A stretch of DNA of 64,000 nucleotides from Musa acuminata AAA Group. Lineage: Eukaryota; Streptophyta; Magnoliopsida; Zingiberales; Musaceae. The position numbers were made by a program, and so were the translations under genes. The DNA lies in assembly GCF_036884655.1 (NCBI RefSeq), contig NC_088345.1, positions 32,974,501 through 33,038,500 on the forward strand, written 5' to 3'. This document shows positions 12,110 to 25,396 of the stretch, in pieces (the first letter of the stretch is position 1; every line of letters begins with the position of its first letter). Below the pieces are notes generated by a model, which did no database searches, was not told the DNA's origin, and saw only the letters and a program-made list of their open reading frames with translations.

Positions 12110-13955
12110 CTCGACCTTCCCCCTTCAAGCTCTCCCAGATCTCTACTTGCTTCTGCTGGCTTCAACTCAGATGAGGGCGAAAAGACGTAGCAATAAAGAA
12201 AGTCGTTGGACTCCCTCTCTCTCTCTCTCTCCCACCCAGAATAATAATTCGTCTTATCATCAAATTAAATGTGAAACGAGGGGCGCTTTCGATGTTATCC
12301 ATGCTTCAAGTAATTTTGTCTTCTTAATATTATCATATCTCCGAAGAAATAATTAGAGGACATGTTTGGTTAGATTCCGTTTGTATACTTGATGGAATTG
12401 AACATATCTTAACCAAACCTTTTGCATAGGCTCCGCGTGCATTTGTATGGTCTGGTCTGGATAGCTTATTAGCTCTGATTTACCTGTATTTGATTTATCA
12501 TAATAATAATATATTTTTCTTTCGTTTATCATTGTAAATATTTTTGAGTAATTTACTAAAAAATTTAATAATAAAATTTTACAATATGATGTCTCCGTAT
12601 TTTACTTTTATTAAAGGATATCTCTTTTTTTTTAAATATCAATAATACCTTTAAACTCGGGTCAATCTTTTTTATTGAATCGGGCGATTCAAACTTGATT
12701 GATTCAAGGGTTGATTCAGTTCGATTTGGGTCAGATTCTGCGAAGCGGATTGGATCGAGTTTGATCCGATGATTTAAGATAAGAAGAGTTATACGAGAAG
12801 TTAAAAGACAAGGGGTGTTTGAGGTGACAACCAATGTCGTCTCCGATAATCTCTTCCACTGTCATTACAAATTTGTGTTAGGGGAAATGGAGTTAACTAT
12901 GCTCCTACAGTTTGCAAGTTTTTACATCCGATTGTGATGGATGATCTATTGCTCAATGAAAAAAACGACTAATCAAAACAAATTTCATACGCCCAAAGCA
13001 TAAGATCAATGATCCACGATACTTAAACTTTAGCCATAACAGTTGTCAAATGCCATATCAAAGGATCGATCAAACAAGGTGTCAGTTGGCATCAACTGGT
13101 CAACAGATATCAAGAAGTCACCGTCTCTTGCCCACCTAAGTGTATCTTCTCCCATTTCTATCACTCTCCTTCCTCTTTCTCTCAACTACAAATTATTGAC
13201 ATCATTATATAGGCTGAAAATGACATTGTTCAGAGCAATTTCAAGCCTTACTAGTTGATGCAATTTCAAGGCTGAAAATGACATCATTATTAGTTTATTC
13301 AATCTTGACTAATTTTAAGCCTTACTAGTTGATGCGACTTGATCAATAGAACTAGTATATCTAATTGTGCTTAACATTATTAATTTCTTAACCATAATCG
13401 ATACCATCAGTTATAAACTATCAAAAAGTAAACTATTTTTTGTCAACATTATTAATTTATTAAATTTAGGATTGTATTAACAGCTACATCCATGTGATGA
13501 GTTGTAAGTCATCGAGAGACAAATCAGGATTTGCAATATCATTCAATATGATTCAATACTAGCAGTATTGTCAGTCAAACAATATCTACTAGGTAGTTCA
13601 AGCCTAGCATAATGCAATATGATATGAGCATGTATTGCTCCATATAAGCCTACTGCCAATCTTTTGATGATAATAACTTTCATATACATTCACAAAATTA
13701 CATATGTTTCAAGGGTACTTGGATGTTTGATTTGTTGATGAAATAATCCTTAAGAAAGATTTATATCTAATTTTATATTAATTATTTATTTTGATTATTG
13801 TCTAATAGTTTATTTTGTAATTTGTTATCCCTTAAACTTTCAATATAATGTGCTTTATTTATAATATTTAATTTTGTATATAAATAGAATGAAACGTAGA
13901 TACCTTTGATTTGAGAGTAAAAAAAAAGATGAAGTGGCTACCATAGATAATATAT
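12110..13955. promoter_or_regulatory. Upstream region of the p24-delta-like gene; no other gene seen
   Basis: This stretch separates the p24-delta start codon from the retrotransposon nest and must hold the gene's 5' UTR and promoter. A CT microsatellite (12215-12232, GA-rich in the gene's sense) lies about 105 bases before the start codon; such GA/CT tracts are common in plant 5' leaders. No TATA box could be placed with confidence. From about 12360 to 13955 the DNA is AT-rich, without a recognisable gene, RNA or mobile element. Confidence 0.5.
12215..12232. repeat. CT/GA microsatellite in the p24-delta leader
   Basis: Uninterrupted CT dinucleotides on the plus strand, reading GA in the direction of the gene. 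It lies between the start codon (12109) and the AT-rich upstream DNA. Confidence 0.8.
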
Positions 13956-15096
13956 TGTTGAATCTCGGATTTTAATGATGAAACTAATTGATAGTGTTTA
14001 TTTGATTTACGTTTTGAGTGACGTAGGAATGTTCGATCAGGAAGAGACAATTAAGACAGAAAGAATCATGTTAGGCCAGAATGGAACATGCTAGAAGATT
14101 GGATGTCGAGCCAGAGGATCAATTGATGTATTGGTAGAAGGCTTCGGGCCATGGATTCGGGCATCGGGCCAAGAAGAGTGAAAATTGCACTAAAAAAATC
14201 GGAGTTGCGGAGGTCAACTGGTCGATTAGGCAATAGGCTACAAGAGAGGATGATACGCTGAAGAATCGGACGAAGCGTCGATGAACCAATGACATGCCGG
14301 ACAACATTTGATTTAAGCCTTATAATAATTATCTAGATTGAAGTAGGTTTTAAGTCTATATGATTAACTATGATAGTGATCAAGACATAAAGAAAAATGA
14401 AGTCTCGGAGTTAAGAATGAGATTTCGTTGGAAGTTTGAGAGTTTATCGGAAGTCCGGATATTCTATCATGAACGGTCGTCGCGTACTCGCAACAACTTC
14501 ATTCAACGAATCGTTCGTCGCTTTTCCTTGCTTGAACAAAGGCATGACAACCTATTTTGCCTTGGTTTTATGTGTTTTTTGTTGTAAAAATACATGTTCG
14601 AACAGGTTACAGTGCACAATGCGATCGCTCACCGCGCTAAGCCAAAAAACCCTAAAATGGCTCCGTTTTCGCGTGCCGCAGGCTGTTTTCTATAGCCTAT
14701 TGCGATGCACGAAATATCAGCCATCTCAACACCCTGGAACCCCCTGGGTGGCATAGGGTTGGATGGGGCTTCGGTATATTGTCAAGCATTGAAAAATCTT
14801 CACAAGTTTGCATGTTGACTTGTCGGGAACTTGCCTTCGTGCCCGGCACCTAGTGAGTAGTTGTTTGTGGACTTGCAACTATTTATTCTACCTTCTAAAG
14901 TCCTTGTTTTCATCCTCTCTCTCTTTTCTCCTGTGCACATAAGGCGCTTGCTGAATTTCTTGTAAAGCTTCCCTCTTTGCAAGACGTCGGGACTTGTCCG
15001 TCGCTCGTTTTCAATCTAATCAACTTTCTGTTTTACAGGTCCTTCGGGACCTGTACGAGGTTACAACTAGGCTGAACCTTTACAGACACATATGTT

Positions 15097-15242
15097 GCAA
15101 GGGTGCCTCAAGACTTAGGCAATCCCAGCTAAGTCCGAGAAGTTGGCGCAAGGGTGCGTCGTGACTTAGGCAACTCAAGCTAAGTTCGCATCTTGGCCAC
15201 AAGGGTACCTCACGACTTAGGCAATTCCAACTAAGTCCGTAA
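15097..15242 (+). repeat. Three-copy tandem repeat in element C LTR (about 51-bp period)
   Basis: Copies begin near 15097, 15148 and 15199. Each contains AAGGGTRCSTC, then ACTTAGGCAA and a CTAAGTYCG end. They are imperfect but clearly related, and I do not see them in the other LTRs of the window. Confidence 0.8.
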
Positions 15243-15769
15243 CAATTTATCGGAAGTTCTGTCAGAATTGACCGAGAAGTCTAGGAGCTTGCTAAAGAAG
15301 CTCGTTGGAACTCGCCATGAAGATCGTCATGAAGTCTAGGAGCTTGCCGGGAGTTCGTTGGAACATTATCAAGAGATCGTTGGAAGTTCACCGGAAGTTT
15401 GCCGGAAGCTCGTTAGAAGAAACCTAGACTTACTAGACTTATTTAGCTTAGGGTATACCTTAAAATTCATAGCACATAATTGGGTTAGAATTGGGCCAAC
15501 TCAATTAGGGGTCAATTGGGCCGATGTAGAAGGCCCAAATAGTGACCCAACTGGTGGAACCATCGTGGTACAGTCTTCGAGACTATATCAGGTGGTGGTA
15601 CCGCCCAAACTCAATCTCCGAGAGTGTCAGGCGGTGGTGCCACCAGTCTGGACGATGGTAACGCCCAATATCAGTGCTGTAGGCGGTGATACCGCCCAAC
15701 ATAGGCGATGATACCATTAGGACCCGGGAAAAGATCTTTTTAGGCTCCAAGTTTGAATCCACTTGAGGC

Positions 15770-15778
15770 CTATAAATA
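15770..15778 (+). promoter_or_regulatory. TATA box of element C LTR
   Basis: CTATAAATA, preceded by GGC. The same box, in the same place relative to the GC-rich block upstream and the ACCGAACCACT motif downstream, occurs in the other LTRs: 43034-43042 (S2) and 45229-45237 (E) on plus; 19865-19873 (N 3'), 28091-28099 and 38286-38294 (D), 33865-33873 (S1), 54831-54839 (S3) and 58661-58669 (G) on minus. In N's 5' LTR (about 25926-25936) the box is mutated to read TGTAAATA. Confidence 0.7.
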
Positions 15779-16222
15779 CTCCTCTCATCCCTAGTTAACT
15801 TACACAAGAATTGAGAGTGAAAAAGAAAGAAAACGCTACTGTAAGCTTGTGTGAACTCTTATTAAACTCTAAGTGTTAGAGAAGCTTAAGAGAGGAGGTT
15901 GTGGGGATTGTAAAGGTTCTCTCATGAACCTATCAAAAGGAGAATCGAGTTGTAAGGATAGTTGATCTTCGCTCATTGAAGGATGATCATTAGTAGATGT
16001 TGGTGGCCTTGACGAAAGAGGAATCGGTGGAGTGGATATAGGTCACGACGACCGAACCACTATAAAAATATGGTTTGTATCTCTTTTGAGCAATTTACCT
16101 TTACCGCAAACCACTTTACTTTCACTACGCTTCTATATACTTTCAAGTTAAACTCACATTTTCGAAATCAGTTTTTATCGTATGAAGTTTTTGAACCGAT
16201 GTGTTTTATCCGCTACACTAAT

Positions 16223-16918
16223 TGTTGGGTTCAGCCCATATGTGGGCTTGGACAATTAGGACTATAAACCCAAATCAATAATTAAAAGGAGGGCAGTGAA
16301 CATGAGAGAGGGCAGCGAACGTGTGCAGTAGCAGCGGTGCGCAGAGAGAAAAAGAGAGAGAGCGAGAAAATAACAAAGAGAGAAAAAGGAGAGAGAAAGC
16401 AAGGTTTCTGAGTTTTCTGCTTAACGATCGGGGGTTAAACTTTGTCAGTTTTGGCCTAAATTTTATGTAGAGAATTCTTGCAACAAGCTCTACAATCCTA
16501 ACGGTGTTGATCTACAGTTTACCTCTCTGAGGTACTTTCTTATGATATCCACTTTGTGAGACCTAAAATTCTCTTATTAATGAGATCCATCTAAAGATAT
16601 GCTATTCTTGAGCCAAGATATATGGTCTTGATGTTATTGTGATCCTGTTGCTATTTTAGAGAAGACTTATTGTAAACCTATTATCATTACTATTGATAGT
16701 GGAAGTTTGAGGTGGACTATGGTCTCGTAGTTTTTCTCGCATTGGGTTTTTCACGTTAAAAATTTGGTCTCACTGTGTGATTAATTTATTACTCTACTAT
16801 TTATGTTGTTATAGTTGATATTTACATTTTGATATCAAGTTGGTATTTTGATGAGGAACTTATTTTGATATACAAAGAGGGAAAAGAATTATTCCGCTTT
16901 AACAGGTTTTTCCCAACA
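16223..16918 (+). repeat. Element B 5' LTR
   Basis: 696 bp; opens TGTTGGGTTCAGCCCATATG and ends CCCAACA, directly before the primer-binding site. It has an AG-rich tract near 16340-16400. Confidence 0.92.
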
Positions 16919-16990
16919 AGTGGTATTAGAGCAACATGTTATTTGGTGATAGTTTTTTCTTGTGTGATTGAAATAGAATAGCCAGATTAT

Positions 16991-19327
16991 ATGATTAAAT
17001 TGAACTCATCAAATTATTCCACTTGAAGGCGTATAATGAAAGATTTACTTTATTACAAAGATTTGTATAAGCCCATCAAGATTAAAGATAAACCTTCTAC
17101 TATGGACGATGAGGAATGAAAAATTCAACATAGAAAAGCTATTGCCTATATTAGAGGATGGATGGATATAAATTTGCATAAGCATATTTCTAATGAAACC
17201 ATAGCTTATGTTGTTTGGCAAAGGTTAGAAAATCTCTTTGCAAGAAAGACAGTGGGAAATAGAATTTCTCTCATCAAAAACTTGTAAATTTAAAATATAA
17301 AGATGGTGGTAATATTGTTGAGCACATAAGCCTATTTCAAAGTCTTGTAAACAAGCTGGTTGCTATAAAAATGAATATAGATGATGAGATGCAAGGATTA
17401 CTACTTCTCAACTCTTCACCAAAAAGTTGGGAAACATATGTGGTGACAATTTGTAACTCCACGCTAGAGGGGACTCTAACTATAGATATGATCAAAGAAA
17501 GTTTGCTAAATAAAGATGCCAGAAGGAAAGAATAGGGTGAATCTTCTTCTGGGGTATTTGTTACTAAAAAACAAGAAAACGTGGAAGAAGTCATAGTAGA
17601 AATCCACATGGTTATAGAGGAAGATCTAAGTCTAGAAGAGATATCAAATGCTTCCATTGTAATAGGCCAGGTCACATGAAGAAAGAGTGTAGGTTTTGGA
17701 AGCGAGAACAGAATGAAAGGAAGAAAAATGAGAAAGAGACCAATACAATTACTACTGAAGATGATATCATTATTGTTTGTGATGACGGTTATGTCAGTCT
17801 TACAGTTTAGGATAGTAACTAGGTGATTGACTATGGTGCTTCATTTCATGTCACTTCTCATAGTGATTTCTTCAGGTCTTACACTGCTGGTGATTTTGGT
17901 AATGTCAGAATGAAAAACAGTGATACATCTAAGATTGTGGGTATTGGAGATATTTGCTTGAAGACTAGTATTGAGAGCAAATTTATACTCAAAGATGTAA
18001 GGCATGTTACAAATATTTGCCTTAACTTGATATCTAGAGGCAGACTTGATGATGAGGGCTTTGCATATTATTTTGGTGAAAGTAAATGAAAACTCACTAA
18101 AGGTTCTCTAATTATGGCAAGAGGAAAGAAGCTTAACTCTTTTTATGTCATGGAAGGTAAGCTACACAAAGGAGAGATTAATGTAATTCAAAAAGGTGAA
18201 AGTATAGATCTTTGGCACAAGAGGATTGGTCATATTAGCGAGAAGAGACTTCAAACTCTTGCTAGAAAACAGTTCTTACCAGAGTTGCAAGGTACATCTC
18301 TTAAATCTTTTGATCATTGTTTAGTTGGAAAAACACATAGAGTTACATTTCATGTATATCCATCATCTAGAATATCATATGCTTTTTATTTAATTCATAT
18401 TGATGTCTGTACTATGCAAACTATAACTCTTAGAGGTGCTCTTGATTTTGTTACATTTATTGATGACCATTCTAGAAAATTATGAACTTTTGATTTAAAA
18501 TCTAAAGACCAGGTACTCGATGTTTTCAATGAGTTTCATGTCAGTGTTGAAAGAGAAATTGGCAGAAAACTAAAGTGTGTTCAATCAGATACTAGTGGCG
18601 AGTACGAGGTCCTTTTAAGAATTATTACAGGTTCTATGCTATTAGGCTTGAGAAAATAGTTCCTAAAACTCCTTCGCAAAACGGTGTGATAGAAAGGATG
18701 AACAGAACCATTGAAAAAAGGATTAGGTATATGCTTTCCCATGCCAAGTTACCAAAGTCATTTTGGGGGAGGCTATGAGAACTACAGTTGACCTGATAAA
18801 TCTTTCTTCATCAGTTCCTCTGAAAGGTGATGTTCTAGAGAGAGTATGGAGAGGAAAAGATATATCTTATAATCATTTGAGAGTATTTGGGTATAAAGCA
18901 TTTGTTCATATTCCCAAAGATGAAAGGTCCAAGCTTGATAATAAGGCAAAAACATGTATTTTCTTGGGATATGGTCATGAAAAGTTTGGGTACAGATTAT
19001 GGGATCTAGTGAACAAGAAGATTATTAGAAGCAGAAATGTTGTATTTCTTGAAGACCAATTGTTTGATCATGGTGATAATGTTGAGAAGCCAGAAACCTC
19101 TGTTTATATTCCTTGGAGTTTGGGTCTAGTTCCTTCACCTGTAGTTCATAATAATTATGGGGGAGATGAACAAGAAGATTGTGGTTAGAATATAAGTGAT
19201 TATACTCCTACAGTTGAACAAGCACTTCCACTACCAATTGAGATTCCATTGAGAAGATCAACTAGAGAGCGACAACCATCTACCAGATATCCTTCACATG
19301 AGTATATTAAGATTACTAACGGGGGAG
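16991..19327 (+). pseudogene. Element B gag, protease and integrase remnant
   Basis: The Gag start MIKLNSSNYST (16991) is stopped by TGA near 17024. The zinc knuckle CFHCNRPGHMKKEC lies at about 17652-17694. Protease shows DYGASFHVTSH (about 17829), with Tyr replacing the usual Thr/Ser of the catalytic triad. The integrase zinc-binding segment LWHKRIGHISEKRL is near 18212 and the core FIDDHSRK near 18462. Part of the integrase and the linker follow in separate frames (18763-19188). The frame ends where element N is inserted. Confidence 0.87.
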
Positions 19328-21142
19328 TGTTAGGATCAAGGGCACTAAGAGGGGGGGGGGGGGGAGGGTGAATTAGTGCAGCGGAAAACTTTCAACGATT
19401 AAAACTGCGTTCGTATGATGAAATCATTTCCGACGTAAAACCGTTTTCGGAAACTTAACTTGAAACCGAGTTCATAAATGAGTGCAGCAAAAGTAATGAG
19501 GAAGTAAAGCATATATAGAGGTTTGTAGTAAGGTAAGCAGCAAGAATAAATACAAACCAGAGAAGACGAGAGTTTATAGTGGTTCGGTTAATCGTGACCT
19601 ACATCCACTCCTCCGATTCCTCTTCCGTCGAGGCCACAGGCATCCACTAACGATCTTCCTTTACTAGGCAAAGATCAACCTTCTTCTTACACCCCTCTTC
19701 TATTTTTACTGGGTTTAGGAGACAACCCTTACAAGCACTCACTCTCCTCTCTTAAATAGAATTCTAACACTTAAGCTAGAGGAGGGAAATTCTAGAGATT
19801 GCAACAGCGTTTTCTCTCTTTTAATCTCTTTGTGCTTGTGTCTTTTACCCAAGGATGGGAGGGGTATTTATAGGCTCCAAACCAGTTTGAATTCCGACCT
19901 CAAAACTGTCATCTCTTGGAATTCCGGGGTCTGACGGTTGCACCGCCTGACTAGGGCGGTTGCACTACCTGATTGAGGCGGTTGCACCGCTTGACAGAGC
20001 TCGGAGACTGAGCCTCTCAATGGTGCCACCGCTTGTCAGGGGCGGTTGCACGACTTGGCAAAGCTCGGAGACTAAGCCTTTGGGCGGTGCCACCGCCTGA
20101 CAAGGGCGGTTGCACCGCTTGGCAGAGCTCGGAGACCGAGCTCAAGCGGTTCCACCGCTTGTCAGGGGCGGTTGCACCGCCCAGTCTTGCTCGGAGACTG
20201 AGCCCAAGCGGTGCCTCTGCCTGCTTGGGGCGGTTGCACCGCCCAGCTTTCCTGGGAGACCCACTCCTGGGCGGTGCCATCGCCTAGCAGGAATTCTGGT
20301 CCGAATGGGTTGATCCATTCGGCCCAATTTGGGTCTGTCAAGGGCCTAATTGTCCCCAGATTAAGTTAATGGGATCACCTCCCATTCCTAACTTATTATA
20401 CATGCTAACTATGACATTTCTGAAGACATTTACTGCAACTTGCTCTAGTGTGTCAATCGCTTCTTCCGGCGAGCTTCCGACGAACTTCCGTCGATCATCC
20501 GATGAACCCTCGGTGATGCTCCTGCGGACTTCTGGCAAACTCCTGGACTTGCGACGATCCACTTGGCGAGTTTCGACGAGCTTCTTTTGGCAAGCTCCTA
20601 GACTTCTCGGATTTGTTCTCGTAGAACCTCCGACGACCGTCCGGACTTTCGTCGAACTCTCAAACTCCCAACGTGATCATTGTCTTGACTCTAGCGTAAC
20701 TCCTATTGCATGTCTTACTTCCATCATAGTTAATCCTGCACATGTAAAATAAAACTTCGATCGAGATAATTAATCCTAAGCAATTAACCAAGTTGTCCGG
20801 CATGTTATTGGTCCCTCGACGCTTTGTCCGATTCTTCGGCCCATCGTCCTCTCCTGCGGCCTATTGCCCAATCGGCCAGTTGACTCCACAACTCCAATAT
20901 CCTTGGCACAATACCCGCTCTTCTTGGCCCGATGCCCGAGTCCACGGCCCGAAGCCTTCTGTTGATACGTCGACCGATCCACCGACTCGACGTCCAATCT
21001 TCTGATATGTTCCTCCGGCACAATATGATTTTTCCTGCTTTAATTGTCTCATCTTGATCAAAGTATCCCACGTCACTCAAAACGTAGATTAAAACATAAA
21101 CACATATCAAGTGATTTCATCATCAAAATACGAGATTCAACA
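19328..21142 (-). repeat. Element N 3' LTR
   Basis: 1,815 bp, in the same order as 25397-27167. It has an intact TATA box (19865-19873), a G14 run (19351-19364) and GGCGGTTGCACCGCC-type repeats (19930-20290). Confidence 0.92.
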
Positions 21143-24100
21143 ATCTCCCCCTTTTTGATGATGACAACCACTTGATGATGGAGTTAACCTTAACTCCCGG
21201 AGTTTAAACAAACTCCCTCTATCAATATGCCATATTGATAGAACCTTGAATTCAAACTGAATTTAAGTCATTGCAATATTCATCATGAATACTTACAACA
21301 CATCATCATGAACTTATGCATAACATCATATTTCTCCCCCTTTGTTATCAACAAAAAGGAGAAGTCCAACTATTCTTGTGTTTGGAATATAAGTTCAACT
21401 TATTGCTTGAAAAACATAATATCAAGTTTTATCATCATGCAGTTTTGAAGCTAGAAAATTTAACAAGTGTTACATTATGCTTAGAACATTTAAGCTATCA
21501 TGTTTTAGATATGTAAGTTTTATAGCAGATAAGATAGCACTTTTGGTAATGTTCAAGATAGCAAGTTCTACATCATGCAAGCTAGCAAATTAGAGATGTT
21601 CAAGAAGGTAACTCTTGCTTCTTGAAATATGTAAATTTTGTCAACTTTGCTAGATGCGCAAGTTAGCATGTTTTGCTTCTAGAGATAGGCAAGATAGCAC
21701 TTTTGTACTTTTTGTTTCTTAAGATGTTTCAAGCTAGCAATTCTCGGTGATGTTCAAGATAGCAATTTCTTATCTTTTGAGAAGTGCAAATTTTACTTTC
21801 TTCTTGAATTGTGTAAGCTAGCTATCTCCCCCTTAGTCATTGTCAAAAAGAAGGGAAGACCCTTTATGTCAATTTCTAAATCATGACAAAGGTGAGTAAT
21901 CATTCTTATTTTAAAATTTCATAATTGAGATAAACCTTGAATTCAAACTAAGACAATTTTAATCATGATTCATATCATATGTAATACATCACATAAAAAG
22001 CATAAGTATTGCATGCATCATTTTAGCAATAAATCGTAGCATTTCATCACATGGCAAGATATCAGCAAGTAAAATTATGATGCAAGTTCTTGATATCTTA
22101 ACATGATGCAAACATGACATATGATAATCATAGCATTTCGATTATCAATTTACCATATATTTCGATGCAAGCTTCTTTTGATATCTTAACATTAATTCAT
22201 ATATTTCTCATTCAAATATGACACTCATAGTAATAATTCATATATTTCTCCCCCTTTGTCATCAACAAAAGGAAAAGTAGCTCTAGCTATTTTAAAAGAT
22301 ATGCAAGTTTTTGTAACATGAAGCTAGATTTTCATCACAACATATAAGCACAAAAGCATAGCAAGATTCAATCATGGCAATTCAACACTTGCTTCTGGTG
22401 CAAGATTGCACTTTGCTTTTCTTTGCATGTTCTAACTAGCAAAAGCTTTCTCCCCTTTGTTTTTGTTGAAAAGAAGGGAAGAGTACAAGCTAGCCAACAT
22501 TTGCCTTGAGCTAGCAATCTTTCTCCCCCTATGTCATTACTGAAAAGAAGGGAGAAATCAATGGCCAAAAAATTTTAATCATTATACAAGCCATATTACA
22601 AAATCATGTCATGATATCAAGAAAATTCAAGAAGGACATGATTCATTCGACAAATCCTTTTAATAGAGCAAAAGAATTATACAACCAAGGATCATGATTA
22701 AAATATATTAATATCATAGATCAAGTCATGATTCGTGATTCATCATAAAGCAATTTAATTTTTTAGTCATCACATAAGGCATTTAAAATTTTTTTGAAAC
22801 ATAGGAGAATAATTAATTTAAGCATGTAATATTTCAATCAAATTCAAGTCATGAATACCAATACTTTCATATTGTGAGTATCAATTCATGAATACCAAAA
22901 GATATTATTTGTGATTCCAATTTTGCAAGATCAAGATTATGATTTAGATAAACCTCATTCAAATCAAATCGTTAACTTGAAACTCATAATCAAGTCATCA
23001 AAATCAATTTTGAGATTCACAAAATATCATGAAATCATTAATCTCGATCAGATGGGAAAAGCATTTTTTAAGTGATTCTTTTTCATTTAAGCATGCCTTA
23101 GTTTTTATATGCCAAATCAAGATAAGCATGAAAGTTCAAGACGTAAAGGTAAAATCTTATAAAACAACTCATCAAGCAAGATTTTAAACATCCATTTTCA
23201 AGCCATATAAAGAGTAAGTCAAGGATTCAATTATCTCATGTCATGAATTCCAATAGGCATCTCAAAATATCAACATCACATTAAAAGGATATTTCAAAAA
23301 GATATATCGATAAGTGATTCATTTATATCATTTCATTCATTCGGAAGATTCTCCTCTTTGGTAAATAAATCTAGGAGAACAAAATGAATTAAGGAGATGT
23401 AACATGATTGAAGCATTGAACATGATTCATATTTAAAATGTGTCTCATGTCATAAGTATGAATCAAGCATTTGTAGAATCCGAAATCATCCTCAAAGTCA
23501 CATTCAATAAATTCATACATGACAAGCATAGATTTATTGAAAAGACGATAAGATAGAGGATCACATTTCATTTTTATAAATTTCTATTCATGTGATTTGC
23601 TTCTTATAAGCATGCCTTTACCTTTAATAAAACAAGTGTCAACATTTAAGATGGAAAGGTAAAAAACAAATCATCAAGCATGATTCCATGATAACATCCT
23701 TTTAATATCTTGATATTCATCATCAAGTATGATTTAAAAAGTATGTTAAAGAGAAATCATTAAGACCAAATGCATGATACGCTCATTTATTTTTAAAATA
23801 TTCATCATGTTTATTTTCATGAGATTCACAAGATTGGTAAAATAAATTCATTAATCTCAATAGGATAGAAAATTATTTCCATTTCATACAATTGATTTCA
23901 TGTGAGGGTATTCAAGTCTTTTTGTGAAAACATGTATCATCATTTAAAATCGAAACATAAGTTTCGTCATAAAGCCGTCAAGACCAAACACATCATGATA
24001 TCATATCTATCATAAAAAAACTATCAAGAAATTCATACATAGATGTACATGCACTATGTCATCTTGATTCATCATAGAAACGATTAGACCAAAAACATAT

Positions 24101-24404
24101 TAATCTAAAATGAGAGTTTCAAATCAATATTTACTTCAAAAACTCATGCATGATATAAAATCATCAAGATACACATGCATGGATTAATCCTATGCATTAT
24201 CACATATCATATTATTATCCCTAATGTTAAATACATCATTCAACATTTCAAAACATAACATGTATGAAACCTTAGCAATATACTTTTCATGATCAAATTT
24301 TTAATTTTTCAAAGATGCTAAAAAGAAAAACATGATATAATTTTTGAAAAATAATTTATTTATTTCCTATTTCTACTATCTAAATTAAGCACTCATGAAG
24401 GACT
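21143..24404 (-). other. Element N non-coding interior with repeated polypurine-like motifs
   Basis: AT-rich and without long frames. Besides the terminal polypurine tract (21143-21156), variants of GACAAAGGGGGAGA (minus strand) lie at about 21333-21348, 21825-21839, 22247-22260, 22449-22460 and 22522-22535, each followed by an A/G-rich stretch. Many CATGATTT/ATCATG-like words recur between 22560 and 24300. In Sireviruses, multiple polypurine copies before the 3' LTR are a known lineage feature. No transposon gene is seen. Confidence 0.75.
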
Positions 24405-25367
24405 TCAAGTAATTTCAAAATAATTCAAGAGAGTTGAGTTACTTACCTTGTAGTCGAAGCCCGTCAAAGCCCAATTCGTCGTTTCACCTTTGGAAGTTCT
24501 TGATTCATCCTTGGTTGCCTTCCTCTTCTTTGGTCTCTTCTTCCGTTCAAGTTCATTATTTATTTTAGATTTTTGTTTAATAAACTTATTAAGATTTAGT
24601 GTTCGAAGTTCAAGTTCATCATTGTCCTCATCACTTGAGTCATTGCTCAAGTGGTATTCATTTGTCCGGGGTTCTAAATCCTTCATGTTCTTTGGAAGGT
24701 TATTTTGTTCATCATGTTCATCATGTATATTGTGCACCATTTCATATGTCATCAACGAACCAATTAGTTCTTCAAGTGGTAAGTTATTTAGGTTTTTAGC
24801 TTCTTGTATTGCATTTACTTTTGAATTCCACTTCTTAGAAAGAGAATGCAAAATCTTGTTTACGAGTTCAAAATCTGAAAAACATTTGCCAAGAGCTCTT
24901 AGATTATTGACGACATCCGTGAAACGGGTGTACATGTCGCCTATAGTCTCGCTTGGTTGTAGTCGAAAAAGTTCAAAATCATGCAATAAAATGTTAACTT
25001 TCGAGTCTTTGACTCTACTAGTTCCCTCGTACGTAATTTTAAGTGTTCATCAAATATCAAATGCCGTTTCACATGTAGAAATTCGATTGAACTCATTTTT
25101 GTCCAAAGCACAAAATAAGGCATTCATAGCCTTTGCGTTTAGAGAAAAATACTTCTTCTCCAAATCCGACCATGCATTCATCAATTTAGAGGGAAGTTGA
25201 AAATCGTTTTCAACAATATTCCATAAATCTAAATTCATAGAAATCAAGAAAACTCTCATTCGAGTTTTCCAATAAGTGTAGTCCAATCCGTTAAACAACG
25301 GTGGACGAACAACCGAAAAACCCTCTTGAAAGCCATGAAGAGCCATTTCTCTCGAGTGTAAATCCAA
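24405..25367 (-). pseudogene. Element N gag remnant lacking its zinc knuckles
   Basis: Reads MDLHSREMALHGFQEGFSVV, then FNGLDYTYWKTRMRVFL, homologous to the Gag of D (36060-37424). The frame is open for 105 codons. Two consecutive TGA codons follow (about 25047-25052), then the same frame stays open to 24405 (SETIGDMYTRFTDVVNNL, LEELIGSLMTYEM). It ends after a Lys/Arg-rich stretch without either CCHC knuckle or the C-terminal coiled coil seen in D, and its tail (NWALTGFDYKVSNS) has no counterpart there. Whether the truncated protein ever functioned is unknown. Confidence 0.85.
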
Positions 25368-25396
25368 AATGAGAAAAACCAGGCTCTGATACCAAT

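Larger units (their letters stand above)
13956..16222 (+). repeat. Element C 5' LTR, first part (outermost Sirevirus-like element)
   Basis: Starts TGTTGAATCTCGG like the other long LTRs in the window. It carries the same ordered landmarks: the inverted-repeat module around GACAATTAA (about 14045-14340), a run of CGGAAGTTCG-type repeats (15240-15420), GC-rich GGCGGTGGTACCGCC-type palindromes (15545-15715), a TATA box (15770-15778) and the ACCGAACCACT motif (about 16040). It is interrupted at 16222 by element B and resumes at 41361. Total LTR length is about 2.3 kb. Confidence 0.85.
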
